From the NCBI GenBank assembly GCA_036768485.1, contig JAVLUZ010000144.1, positions 1,310,620-1,374,619 of the forward strand: 64,000 nucleotides of DNA. Direction: 5' to 3'. The notes beneath the pieces are model-generated. The model made no database searches. It was not told the origin of the DNA and was given only the letters and a program-made list of their open reading frames with translations. The translations under genes were made by a program, and so were the position numbers. Source of the DNA: Mermis nigrescens. Its lineage: Eukaryota; Nematoda; Enoplea; Mermithida; Mermithidae. Numbering within the stretch: the first letter of the stretch is position 1; each line of letters starts with the position of its first letter. Shown here one piece after another: positions 34,001 to 40,827 of the stretch.

Positions 34001-35938
34001 ATCATGTATGGTCGCGAACCCCTAAGAATTGTTCATCTTTCGTAAAATCGTTAAAAATAAACTCTTTAAGCATTTTAAAATCATTTTTGACTCAAAAGTG
34101 TATAATTTTCGGCGCTTCGCGCCTTTCACTAATTTTTAAGTATATTATGTTCAACCTGCTCGATTTTTTAAATTTTTCGAGATTTATTTAAGATTAAATA
34201 TATTCTACATAAATAAACTTGGCAGTTTGGGGGCTAGATTTCACCACAACAACCTGAGAATTTCGAATTTTTCAAAAGGTTCAATACCTATACATTACGA
34301 ACAATCTATTTTAAAAACTTCAAGAAATCTTTTACTTCAATCAAAATTTGGAATCATTACTAGACATGTAACGGCTCAAAATTTTAATAGGTAGTCCCCG
34401 ACGATTTTCATTGAATAAAAGGTAAATATCTTCAATTTTTTGGCCAACAATTGCAAAAGCGCACTTAAACACGGTCAAAACGCAAGTTTTCGCCAAAAAT
34501 GGTGGGGGCGCAGTGTTTGTTTTTGTACAAGGTCCGTTTGTACATGTACAAAGATGGTCCCCAAAAGTCTTTGTACATTTTGTACATGCAAATTTTTGTG
34601 TTCTATACTATGGTACAGTAGCGATTTTAGTGTGGTTAAACAGGGTTTTCGATCTTTGGTAGTGTATTATAGCTAATTTCTGGGTTTCTGACGCCAAAAA
34701 ATACATGAAAAATCATTGTTTTTTTCTGCGGAAGTTTTCGATCATAGTCACCTTTGATACTCTGATGACGAATATGATAGTCGTTTTTAACAAATAATGC
34801 GTACATTTAGTTGATACATGCAAATTTATGCACATCGGACTAAACTGCTGACACTCATTAAAAACTACTGACTCACTCATTCAAAACTGCTGACACACGT
34901 TTCATAAACTGCTGGCTCAATAAGCTTTGCTGTTGGTAACCCCTTCCGGATCACTGCTTTAGGCTTCAGATTGGTGCCAGACATGGGCTAAGCCTAAGGC
35001 ATAAATGGGCTAAATTGCTCCGCTCGCTCTGCAATTTCCGCGTATTTATCTCACATAACTGAGCCGAAGCCTAAGCAAATTGTAACAACAATCCTTGGTT
35101 GTTCTTGACAATTTTCAAGGCTTGGGCTTAGTTATGTGCATTTTGCTCAAAATTTAAAAATTAAAAACAAAAATTTTGAATAATGCATCTTTCTATTAAA
35201 AATGTTTATTCTATTCGTAATCAGCAAATTAAACGAGGCCACAACCGGTCGTGCACAATCTCAAATCTGAATTGAACTAAAATTGATTTGCATCTATAAT
35301 TGAACATACGCGCTTTAGTTAAAAATGACTATCAAATATGTCATCAACGTCTTAAATTTGACTATAACTGATGAATTCGCACAAAAAAACATTGTTCAAG
35401 AATACGTTTTTCCGAAGGTGGAGACGTACTAGGATAATACCCATAATTTCAACTGAAAGATCATTGCTAAAAAGGCTTAGACAGGGAGATTCAGCGACTT
35501 CCTCGAAATCAAGAATCTGGGTAGAAAAGTTTATGCAGAGGGAAAAGGGGTTAAACGAAGCACCTAAGATCTAATTTGTTGCTAAAACGTACATGGTCCG
35601 GGTATTAAGATATCATTCCATAAATTAAAATGAGTCTAGTGCTTTATATAGGATGAAGAAAGGCAAACTGCACGCTTATTTCATTAATGAAAGCTGGAAT
35701 GATGCTTAGTACAATTATATTGAGGTTTTCACCAAGTGAAGAACACCAATGAAGAGGTAAACAAACACCGCTAAAAGCAAAAAGTAATTTAATCGCGCAA
35801 TAGAAATCGATTATAACTACTACAATTATAATTTAGCATTAATACCGTTTTTCCAGCATTATCAAGCCCTAATATCAAGATAAAAAATTCGTCTTTCCGG
35901 AAAATGTATCTCCATAAACCCGATAGCAGCGAATACAT
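12988..35938 (-). CDS. ARFRP1: ADP-ribosylation factor-related protein 1 (small GTPase)
   Basis: Seven coding exons on the minus strand: 35846-35938, 31284-31371, 30477-30559, 26820-26901, 26685-26755, 18642-18742, 12988-13075. All junctions are GT/AG and phase-consistent, giving 201 aa, the usual length of ARFRP1. Exon 1 has the family start MYSLLSGLW and the P-loop GLDNAGKT; exon 3 has switch II DLGGQEELQ; exon 5 has NKQD (guanine specificity); exon 6 has LGRRDC and the SAL motif (G5). There is no Gly2 myristoylation site, as expected: ARFRP1 goes to the trans-Golgi through its N-terminus and recruits ARL1 and golgins for vesicle tethering. Switch I keeps TSTVGLNIG. The gene appears intact although its introns are loaded with transposons; only intron 4 (64 bp) is free of them. 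Confidence 0.96.
13265..13495 (+). mobile_element. Family B MITE, left end worn (B4)
   Basis: Family B body (GATAGTGCTCGATGAGAAAC) and intact right end CTGCCCACGTATG; the left terminus is degraded and no TSD is seen. ARFRP1 intron 6. Confidence 0.7.
13500..14189. other. ARFRP1 intron 6, nothing recognised
   Basis: AT-rich intron sequence between B4 and B5; no exon or repeat end seen. Confidence 0.4.
14198..14448 (+). mobile_element. Family B MITE (B5), reference copy
   Basis: 251 bp, starts CACACCTGGGCGTGGGG and ends TTGCTGCCCACGTATG, perfect TSD ATTAGCAG (14190-14197, 14449-14456). ARFRP1 intron 6. Confidence 0.92.
14530..14764 (-). mobile_element. Family B MITE (B6)
   Basis: Minus orientation, starts CATAGGTAGGCAGC, ends CTCCCAGGTATG; flanks ATTAAGAC / GTCAAGAC (6 of 8). 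Confidence 0.82.
14773..15340. other. ARFRP1 intron 6, nothing firm
   Basis: Intron sequence with poly-A/T runs. A block ending GCAAAAAATTCATTAAAATAG resembles one near 26,200, so an unclassified repeat is likely. Confidence 0.4.
15341..15592 (+). mobile_element. Family B MITE (B7)
   Basis: Starts CATACCTGGGCGTGG, ends CCGCCCACCTATG; flanks CTAGCGCC / GAAGCGCC (6 of 8). Confidence 0.82.
15723..16155 (+). mobile_element. Family B MITE (B8) split by a family A copy
   Basis: The B body runs 15723-15909 and resumes at 16106-16155 (end CTGCCCATGTATG). A perfect A copy plus its TSD fills the gap. Outer flanks GTGATAAT / GTGGTAGT are diverged. Confidence 0.78.
15910..16097 (+). mobile_element. Family A MITE (A2), nested in B8
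   Basis: Starts CAGTGGCGGATCCAGG, ends AAATCCGCCCCTG; perfect TSD TTTTCTCA (15902-15909, 16098-16105) that lies within the B sequence. A2 is therefore younger than B8. Confidence 0.93.
16160..16672. other. ARFRP1 intron 6, nothing recognised
   Basis: AT-rich intron sequence between B8 and B9; no exon or repeat terminus identified. Confidence 0.4.
16681..16948 (-). mobile_element. Family B MITE (B9)
   Basis: Minus orientation, CATACGTGGGCAGC to GCCCAGGTGTG; TSD GTGGGTGG / GTGGGCGG (7 of 8). Confidence 0.88.
17171..17718 (+). mobile_element. Family D TIR element with nested B10
   Basis: Left end CATGAGCGTACGCAGGAA, right end TTCTGCGTACGCCCCTG, which are inverted. Its 8-bp TSD is visible only after removing C1: CCCTACGT at 17163-17170 and CTC TA (17719-17723) + CGT (18172-18174). 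B10 lies inside. Confidence 0.78.
17204..17443 (+). mobile_element. Family B MITE (B10), nested in D
   Basis: CACACCTGGGCGTGGGGG to CTGCCCACGTATG; perfect TSD GTCGCGGC (17196-17203, 17444-17451) made of D sequence. Confidence 0.92.
17724..18163 (+). mobile_element. Family C MITE (C1) with nested B11
   Basis: Starts CAGGCATGTATC, ends CAGCTGCGTGCCTG; flanks CTGCTCTA / ATGCTCTA (7 of 8). It sits exactly over the right boundary of D, so it is younger than D. Confidence 0.85.
17763..18027 (-). mobile_element. Family B MITE (B11), nested in C1
   Basis: CATAGGTGGGCGGC to GCACAGGTATG; perfect TSD GTCCGGAC (17755-17762, 18028-18035), which is the palindromic core of family C. Confidence 0.92.
18189..18429 (+). 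mobile_element. Family B MITE (B12)
   Basis: Left end AACACATGGGCGTGGGGG, right end CTGCCCACCTATG; TSD AGTAGAAT / AGTAGAAC (7 of 8). About 210 bp from ARFRP1 exon 6. Confidence 0.88.
18642..18742 (-). CDS. ARFRP1: ARFRP1 exon 6
   Basis: Acceptor TTTTTTAG ends at 18743; donor AAAGG|GTATTT. 33 codons plus two bases: DCLSVAEIKTVF, LGRRDC and the PISALKG region (G5). Confidence 0.95.
18787..19196 (+). mobile_element. Family F MITE (F1), reference copy
   Basis: 410 bp, starts CATACATGCACAGC, ends GATCATGTATG; perfect TSD GTCAGCAG (18779-18786, 19197-19204). It contains a GGCGCGAAGCGCC hairpin. The TSD lies 35 bp upstream of the exon 6 acceptor. Confidence 0.9.
19205..19420 (+). mobile_element. 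Family F fragment (F2)
   Basis: Abuts F1. Shows the family start pattern (ACGTACACAGCATTTAAATC, GGGTGAAATTTTG) but no right terminus; the rest to 19,690 is unclassified. Confidence 0.5.
19701..19955 (-). mobile_element. Family B MITE (B13)
   Basis: TATACGTGGGCAGC (first base mutated) to GCCCAGGTGTG; perfect TSD ATGCCCAT (19693-19700, 19956-19963). ARFRP1 intron 5. Confidence 0.9.
19964..20217. other. ARFRP1 intron 5, nothing recognised
   Basis: Contains fragments with TACCTATGGC and ACGTGTAACGG, possible worn MITE ends; no TSD. Confidence 0.35.
20875..21820 (+). pseudogene. LINE ORF1 (gag-like nucleic-acid-binding protein), broken
   Basis: Begins with a basic segment containing LSGAQKRKLRKQARA, a motif common near the start of ORF1 in these LINEs. 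One frameshift at about 21,100 moves the reading into the frame of 20969-21571. An in-frame TAG at 21569-21571 separates the last third (21572-21820). The C-terminal half resembles the DUF4780-type domain found in LINE ORF1 proteins. The role is RNA binding for the retrotransposition particle. Not functional as written. Confidence 0.75.
21847..22615 (+). pseudogene. LINE ORF2: EEP endonuclease domain, frameshifted
   Basis: Starts ATG at 21847, 27 bp after ORF1. The first frame (21847-22098) has FQINLQHS and LALIQEPW (catalytic Glu). After a frameshift near 22,050 the frame 22037-22615 has SAYLPFDS, GCDANAHHTLWG (Asp/Asn motif), IIDLTLCS and SDHRQIRF (catalytic Asp-His). This apurinic-like endonuclease would nick target DNA for priming. 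The frame breaks again at 22615. Confidence 0.85.
22635..24189 (+). pseudogene. LINE ORF2: linker and reverse transcriptase domain, frameshifted
   Basis: Frame 22635-22994 is the linker (PWWNRELQDLRKKSRRAW is typical). Further shifts lead to 23124-23426 (KTPGVDGIFPALLQ, FIPKPGR) and 23395-24189. The latter holds FRPISL, LDIEGAFDN (first catalytic Asp), CPQGGVLSPLLW and GYADDLAIL (catalytic YADD). At least three indels interrupt the domain, and the thumb breaks at about 24,150-24,190. Confidence 0.9.
24248..25523 (+). pseudogene. LINE ORF2: RT thumb, RNase H and Cys-His tail
   Basis: 24248-24550 is the connection (VIRPMITYASLIWWP). The frame 24384-25523 carries RNase H: CYTDGSR (Asp), FQAEILAIL (Glu), ICSDSQSALKSL (Asp), LWVPGHCGIEGNEFAD (His/Asp). 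It then has a C-terminal CAKC...H...C cluster before the stop at 25523. RNase H places it in the I superfamily and excludes plain Jockey and CR1. Confidence 0.92.
25831..26417. other. ARFRP1 intron 5, repeat fragments
   Basis: Two blocks resemble 15,100-15,310 and 15,600-15,710 (ATCGCCGGACAG, GGCTGACCCTTCAG), so an older repeat is shared between introns 5 and 6. No coding sequence. Confidence 0.45.
26426..26602 (+). mobile_element. Family A MITE (A3)
   Basis: CAGTGGCGGATCCAGG to AAATCCGCCCCTG; TSD CCCGTATG / CCCATATG (7 of 8). It ends 83 bp from ARFRP1 exon 5. Confidence 0.9.
26685..26755 (-). CDS. ARFRP1: ARFRP1 exon 5
   Basis: Acceptor CTTTTAG ends at 26756; donor TTGCAG|GTGGGT. Two bases complete Asp, then 23 codons including GVPVIMLCNKQDLQ. 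Confidence 0.95.
26820..26901 (-). CDS. ARFRP1: ARFRP1 exon 4
   Basis: Acceptor TTTTTCGCAG ends at 26902; donor TTTG|GTCACA. 27 codons plus one base: YYAESHGVMFVVDSSD and ESWQAF. Intron 4 below it is 64 bp. Confidence 0.95.
27141..27393 (-). mobile_element. Family B MITE (B14)
   Basis: GATAAGTGGGCAGC to GCCCACGTGTG; TSD GCCGCCAG / GCCGCCAC (7 of 8). ARFRP1 intron 3. Confidence 0.85.
27649..27838 (+). mobile_element. Family A MITE (A4)
   Basis: AAGTGACGGATCCAGG (first base mutated) to AAATCCGCCCCTG; perfect TSD TTGGGAGC (27641-27648, 27839-27846). Confidence 0.9.
28095..28333 (+). mobile_element. Family B MITE (B15)
   Basis: CACACCTGGGCGTGGGGG to CTGCCCACGTATG; perfect TSD GTGAAGAA (28087-28094, 28334-28341). 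Confidence 0.92.
28342..28962. other. ARFRP1 intron 3, nothing recognised
   Basis: AT-rich intron sequence without repeat termini or exons. Confidence 0.4.
28971..29137 (+). mobile_element. Family C MITE (C2)
   Basis: 167 bp, CAGGCACGTAGCTG to CAGCTACGTGCCTG (perfect TIRs); perfect TSD GGCTTCAT (28963-28970, 29138-29145). Confidence 0.95.
29430..29693 (-). mobile_element. Family B MITE (B16)
   Basis: CCTAGGTGGGTGGC to GCCCATGTGTG with the family body; the TSD is in a C-rich stretch and cannot be fixed. Confidence 0.75.
29825..30190. repeat. Degenerate tandem array around GCTATATAGC
   Basis: About eight units of roughly 40-45 bp, each with AAAAAGGCTATATAGCTATTTT-like sequence and a TGAGCCC/GGGCTCC spacer. 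Non-coding, ARFRP1 intron 3. Confidence 0.7.
30191..30476. other. ARFRP1 intron 3 proximal part
   Basis: Holds a short inverted repeat (ACCTTGTGCACCTATG at about 30,226 and its partner CATAGATGCACAAGGT at about 30,252), two F-like termini placed head to head. Confidence 0.5.
30477..30559 (-). CDS. ARFRP1: ARFRP1 exon 3
   Basis: Acceptor CATCTTTTTAG ends at 30560; donor GACAAG|GTACCT. Two bases complete Ile, then 27 codons with RLNFWDLGGQEELQALWDK (switch II). Confidence 0.96.
30786..30909 (-). mobile_element. Family F-like fragment
   Basis: Ends GGGAATTC-type sequence then CACGCTGTGCATCTATG (minus-strand F terminus). Left part worn. ARFRP1 intron 2. Confidence 0.45.
31019..31180 (+). mobile_element. 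Family C MITE (C3)
   Basis: 162 bp, CAGGCACGTAGCTG to CAGCTACGTGCCTG; perfect TSD CTTCTTGG (31011-31018, 31181-31188). ARFRP1 intron 2. Confidence 0.95.
31284..31371 (-). CDS. ARFRP1: ARFRP1 exon 2
   Basis: Acceptor CTCCATTTAG ends at 31372; donor AATA|GTAGGT. 29 codons plus one base: TMLEQAKAQFNKQYK and ITSTVGLN (switch I region). Confidence 0.95.
31398..31568 (-). mobile_element. Family C MITE (C4)
   Basis: Minus orientation with CAGGCACGTAGCTGG and GATACGTGCCTG ends; flanks are imperfect (ATATG shared). It starts only 24 bp upstream of the exon 2 acceptor AG. Confidence 0.85.
32191..33209 (+). mobile_element. Family A long copy (A5), nested in I
   Basis: CAATGGAGGATCTAGG to TTCGCCCCTG; perfect TSD CTTGCAGC (32183-32190, 33210-33217). 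1019 bp, or about 566 bp after removing the nested E copy, with several GGCGCGAAGCGCC hairpins. The short A copies look like internal deletions of this form. Confidence 0.9.
32433..32877 (+). mobile_element. Family E hAT-like MITE, nested in A5
   Basis: CAGTTTTTTTTTGTACAAGG to GAATACAAAAAAGTATG; perfect TSD GCGCGAAG (32425-32432, 32878-32885), i.e. inserted inside a GGCGCGAAGCGCC hairpin of A5. The inner sequence repeats TGTACAAAGA palindromes. Confidence 0.9.
33641..34010 (+). mobile_element. Family F MITE (F4)
   Basis: CAGGCATGCACAAG start, GATCATGTATG end, family body (TTTCTAGAGCATAAAA). The TSD is poor. Confidence 0.7.
34511..34715 (+). mobile_element. Family E, 3'-truncated copy
   Basis: CAGTGTTTGTTTTTGTACAAGG start with the family TGTACATGTACAAAGATGG block; the alignment to other E copies stops at about 34,715. 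Confidence 0.75.
34720..35845. other. ARFRP1 intron 1, distal part
   Basis: No exon recognised. Repeated GGGCTAAGCC-type words at 34,985-35,130 may be a worn TIR element. Confidence 0.4.
35846..35938 (-). CDS. ARFRP1: ARFRP1 exon 1 (start codon, P-loop)
   Basis: ATG at 35938-35936, 31 codons, ending GGAAAAACG|GTATTA. MYSLLSGLW fixes the start: upstream in-frame codons exist but the family always begins here. Contains GLDNAGKT. Confidence 0.96.
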
Positions 35939-37385
35939 GACGTCTGATCCACGTGAAACATGTGAATCTAATCTCTCATGTGTTACAACATATTGACGTT
36001 CTTGGCTAAATAACAAATATGACATCCGTACAAGCAGACATGCAGAGTATGGGAATATGCAAGGGAAGGCGAAATTCTAAAGTGCCTTTTTTGGGCCCTA
36101 AAAAATGTGCAAGCGCGTTAAAATCATCATTTTTGGGTATTTTCGACGATGCTCTGTCTCTGTAGAGCATGAGACATGAAAATTCTTCCGAAGAATAGGT
36201 ACTTACCAGGAAAATTCGAGTGAATTGTACGGAATAAAGTGAAAAAATGGATATATACCTACACATAATATGTATAGTGCAAGGCGCCGAAACACTTATT
36301 AGCAACAATAACAGCTAAAAACGTTTAAAACTGTACCAAGGGTCACTACTTTACGCCTACCCCATCCATCCCCACCATAACGCACACAAAAAAGTATTGA
36401 ATACAGCTTAAACGAAGCTAATTTTTAATTGATATGCAGGGATGCAAGAATTTGGGTTAAATAGGGGCGTAAGATATGATAGTAATTTGCACAATGACCA
36501 AGTGAACCGTGGAGTTAGTCATCAACAAAACTGGAGTAGATTACTTTGGTATCACTATCAGACATTCACAGCATCAAAAATCTAGGGACGGGTGTGGGGT
36601 TGACATTTTAAAGTATAGTGCTGGCCGCTAAAAGAACGAGTCGATTTGGTAGTTAGTCGTTATAAAAAACCAACCCTTTTCTCAGCAAGCAAGGGGAGAT
36701 AGCCAACGATATTGTACTGTCGAAAGAACTATGCCATGTTGATTGCAACTGAGGCCTCATCTCTTTTAGGATCAATCAGAAACTTGAGACATGAATTTGC
36801 CTAAAAGTTTCAAAAAATCACACTTTTTGAGCTTTTCCATGCATTTTTAAGAGACGCTAATTTTTACCCGCATTTACATTTGTGAAAATCTTCAAAGTTT
36901 ACACGTTAGACCCCTGTGCAGCCTGTTTTCGAATGAATTTTAGCTGTCATATCCTAACCATAGAGCTACAGTATACCTTCAAAGTCATACTTAATAAAAA
37001 ACCAGTTGTTACCTAAAACCACAGTGCCGATTTTTATTAAACTTGCAGGAATGTTCCTTGTGAAGTCTTCCGTGATGCCTGATATTTACTTTCCCGAAAG
37101 TAAAGGAACTACCACCTAAAATCCCGAAAACGTTTGATCGTGACATAAAAAAACCACTGTAACCTACATAAACCAATGCTAAGTATCTGTTGCTATGGCA
37201 ACAGGCTTACTTTTCATTGAACTGGTTTAGTTAAAACTGTTTCTCATAGAGGAAGTATAAGAACCTTATCTAGAGTTGTTTCTGGGAGTCAAATACTTGA
37301 TCTATGAAAATTAGAAAACTTTAAATATAGCTGAGACAAAATTATCGATTTTTTTTTATAAATTTGATGTAATAGAAGGAAATAT
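35939..37385. other. ARFRP1 5' flank with a family F fragment
   Basis: The ARFRP1 promoter should lie here; no TATA or initiator is convincing. 36,040-36,310 is a truncated family F copy (GCATGAGACATG, AAAGTGCCTTTTTTGGGCCC). The rest is unrecognised. Confidence 0.45.
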
Positions 37386-37393
37386 CGGTGAAC

Positions 37394-38147
37394 AGCGTTT
37401 TTTTGTACAAGGTCCGTTTGTAAATGTACAAAGATGGTCTTCAAAAGTCTTAGTACATTTTGTACATCCAAATTTTGGTTTCTCATATATGGTACAGTAG
37501 CGATTTTAGTGTGGTAAAACAGGGTTTCCGATTTTTAGTATTGTATTTTAGCTAATTTCTGGGTTTCTGACGCCAAAAATTACTAAAAATTGTCTCAAAA
37601 CGGCGCGAAGCACCGAAAATTTGACATTTTCACATTCTGAATGCAAAATTCTGCCATTTTGAAGATTACAGGACAAATAATACTCATTTCGGCGCAAAAG
37701 GCCGAAAATTCTTTGGAATTTTACATCTTTTTTTAGTTTTTTTCCTCCCCAAAAATTTTTGTACATGTTGTACACACAAATTTTTGAGTACTTCAATATG
37801 GTATAGCTGCGATTTTAGTGTGGTAAAAACAGAGTTGTTCGACTTTTGGTAGTGTATTTTAGCTAATTTCTGGGTCTCTAAGGGCAAAAATCAATAAGAA
37901 TCGCTTTGAAACGGCGCTAAGCGCCGAAAAATTTGACATTTTTCCTTTTGGAATGCAATTTCTGCCATTATAAAGATATATATAATACACAATTACTCAT
38001 TTCGGAGCTTCGCGCCGAAAATTTTTGCGAATTTCACACCTTTTTTGCAATTTTTGTCTTCCAAAAAGTCTTTGTACATGTACAAAGACGGTCCCGAAGA
38101 GTCTTTGTACATCGGGAAAAATCTTTGCCGAATACAAAAAAACGGTG
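37394..38147 (+). mobile_element. Family E hAT-like element
   Basis: CAGCGTTTTTTTGTACAAGG to ATACAAAAAAACGGTG (good TIRs); TSD TCGGTGAA / TCGGTAAA (7 of 8). Inside are three to four degenerate tandem modules, each with a GGCGC..GCGCC hairpin, a GATTTTAGTGTGGTAAAA block and TTTGTACAT words. No ORF of note. Confidence 0.88.
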
Positions 38148-38452
38148 TCGGTAAACAGTGACAAGTCCAATAAACGTATGTCCGCTGCAAACTATGCACG
38201 CAGCATAGCTTTTTGGGGCTGGATCTTTAGGTAACATGGTTTTTTAGCTGCCAATTGGACTTTGCCGGTTTTTTAGTTTTGACTGATCGATTTTTTCTCT
38301 AAGACAAATTTGTGAAATCAACTGCGCAAGACGGGGCTCTGACAGGAGATTGCTCTGATACTATAGCTAGATTGGAATGGTTGTACAGTACATACATGCA
38401 GAACACACAAAAAGTGGTTTTTCCAGAGGTCAACACACTAAATACCTGCGCG
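38148..38452. other. Spacer, nothing recognised
   Basis: The open frame starting at 38312 has no domain and runs into the next element, so it is not called. Confidence 0.35.
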
Positions 38453-39085
38453 CAGGCTCGTATCCAGGAGTGGATAGGGGCACCCTTCCCCAACCCGAAA
38501 CGGAATTTGGGAATATTTCGTTTACTCCCCTTTGCTTTTTTAGCAAAAAAATCCTCAAACATTTTTGATGCTCACAATAATTTATTGTAATCTATTTTGA
38601 CCCAAACGCGCGGTTAAAACACTCCATATTCATTTTTTATACAATTTAAAGCATATCTTGCATCTGTGTCCCCTGGTTTTCGCAAATTTTATGCAGGAAA
38701 TGAGAAACGTGCAAGATGCGAGAATGATACACATTTTTCGCCGATGAGGAAAAATTTTAGTTAGGAACTTTGACTATTTTTAGATTGATTTCAGAACCAA
38801 AATTAGGTCCATTTTACGAAAATTTTAATGTTACGATTCAACTTTAAGATGCTTTTTTCGCTGAATCTTTCGCTTGAGCGCGTCAGTCTATACCCACCCC
38901 TAGAAGAGAGGGTGACCATTGGATTTTTTGTTACCATATTCAAGGTATTGGGGTAGCAAAATTTACAAAAGTGTGAAGCTAAGTGGTCGTAAATCGTCTT
39001 TTATCTCTTCATTTGGTACCCAGAGGTTTTAAAAAATTTTAATCGTGCCTCTTCTCCCCAGAACAAAAACATGGATATGGGCCTG
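38453..39085 (+). mobile_element. Family G-like element (worn)
   Basis: CAGGCTCGTATCCAGGAG start and ACATGGATATGGGCCTG end mirror the termini of the element at 49807-54028. No TSD is left. Confidence 0.55.
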
Positions 39086-39679
39086 TGTATTTCGCATCTA
39101 TATCTTCTACTTTTGTACGTTATAAGCAGAAAATGAGATCCATGAAAGAAGCGAGAATGATAGACATTTTTGGCGACGATGAAGAATTTCAGTGAAGTTT
39201 GATTAATTTTGAACCAATTTCAGAACCTAAACTAAGCTGAGTTTATGAAAATTTTAACATACGATTTAACTTTGAGGAATTTTTTCTCAAAAAAATTCAC
39301 TAGGGCTCTGCCTCGCACTCCACTAGGGGGAGCGGTTCAGCGTGCCACCCCAGACCTAGGAGAGAGGGAGTGTAACAATGAATGTGAAAAATTTTATTTG
39401 ACAAACTAGACTGGTTTTGTTGTGAAATTAGAATGAGTGGGACTCCCCATTCTGGACCAGATTCGATGTTCAAATGTTTCTACAACCTGTCAGATATCAT
39501 TATTTAGGCAAACATGGTCGAAAAATTTCTGCGCCAAAAGTGGAACTGAGTAGTTTTAGGAGAAAAGTTCTGAACAAAGAAGCAATCTTTATCAAGCAAA
39601 GTCAGACAAGCGTACAAACATTGAACTACATCCTTGCCAAGTTTCAATTGCTAACTTCGAGTCGGCCAAAACTAGTGTA

Positions 39680-39710
<31 letters not shown>

Positions 39711-40550
39711 ACTTACTTTTTTGAATTTACTTCTCTATGGCCGCCCTGACCTCGTGCATCTATGGTACCTGAGTAGCAAAATTTACAAAGTGTGTACCTC
39801 TAGTGGTCGTAAAGCGCTTTTTTTAATTCATCCTCTGGTTGTATGTTTATACAAAAATTTAGTTCAGCCCTGCCCCCCCCCCCCCACTGAGACAAAATAC
39901 TTGAAACGTGCCGGTCTATGTACATATCGAAAAACATGGCTTTCAGCGTTTCAGATGATGCTTATCTTTTTAGAGCATAAGAACATTAGAACAATTTCAA
40001 AAAAATATCCAAAAATTTTATTTAATTAACCATGATATAGTCAAAATGAGTAAAAATTCATGCGTGAAGCACTGACAATTTGACACTTTTCAGGAAACAT
40101 GCAAAAATGGCTTAAAACTTTTCGATTTTCAGTTTTTCACTCGAAGTAGTCTAATCAGCTGGTTCTTCATACACTCAAGCAGGACCTTATCCAGGATTTT
40201 ATTTCTGATCTCATTTTTGCATAAAACCTGTAAAGAACAGAAAACGTATAGATGCAAAATACGCTTTAGGTTATAAACAGACTAAAAACGGAGTGTTTAA
40301 ACCGCATGCTTAGGATTAAATAAGCCTGCTTGTAAAATTCAGCGTCAAGCGCAGAAAATTTTTTGCGATTTTTGGCGGAAAACGCAAAGGGAGACTGAAG
40401 GAAAAATTAACCTAACATTTCATTTCAGGAGAAGGCACGTGTGCGTGTCCCCTATCCCCCCTATTTACGGGCCTATATAAATCACCAAAAAACCATAAAA
40501 AAGCAAACTTGGCGAAATTTTCAAACTTCAACAAGGTAGGAAGGCGGGCT
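39086..40550. repeat. Tandemly related old repeat blocks
   Basis: 39,100-39,400 repeats 38,650-38,980 (GCGAGAATGATA...ACATTTTT, TTTCAGAACC, TTAACTTTGAGGA-like), and 39,766-39,860 repeats 38,945-39,020 (GTAGCAAAATTTACAAA). 39,897-40,170 is family F-like. An open frame at 39474-39749 is unrecognised. Confidence 0.5.
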
Positions 40551-40827
40551 GGCGTAGCCAGTGCGGGGATTCCCCTCTGGGGATAATTTCGACATGTTCA
40601 AGAAATGAGCAATATGCTTACATGATGAATTTCTTCTATCTTTTGGCAGTTTTATCACTCTATTGCAGGGAAATTCAAAAAGACTAGCGCTCAGCATGCA
40701 CGTATTTTTTCCGTCAACAACGTGAATAAATTTCACAAAAAATTTTTATTGCTTTAATAGTGCAGAACGATGTGAAAAGTCAAGAAAACACGTTGTACAC
40801 CCCGCCCGTTTTTATGGGTTTTTAGTC

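Noticed and set aside
31284..35938. ARFRP1 as a processed or broken pseudogene
   Set aside because: Has introns with consensus sites, no stops or shifts in 201 codons and all GTPase motifs.
38312..38590. 92-codon ORF
   Set aside because: Runs into a family G-like terminus and has no domain.
39474..39749. 91-codon ORF (possible transposase remnant)
   Set aside because: No motif recognised, and it ends in a TTTATTTA simple repeat; evidence too thin.
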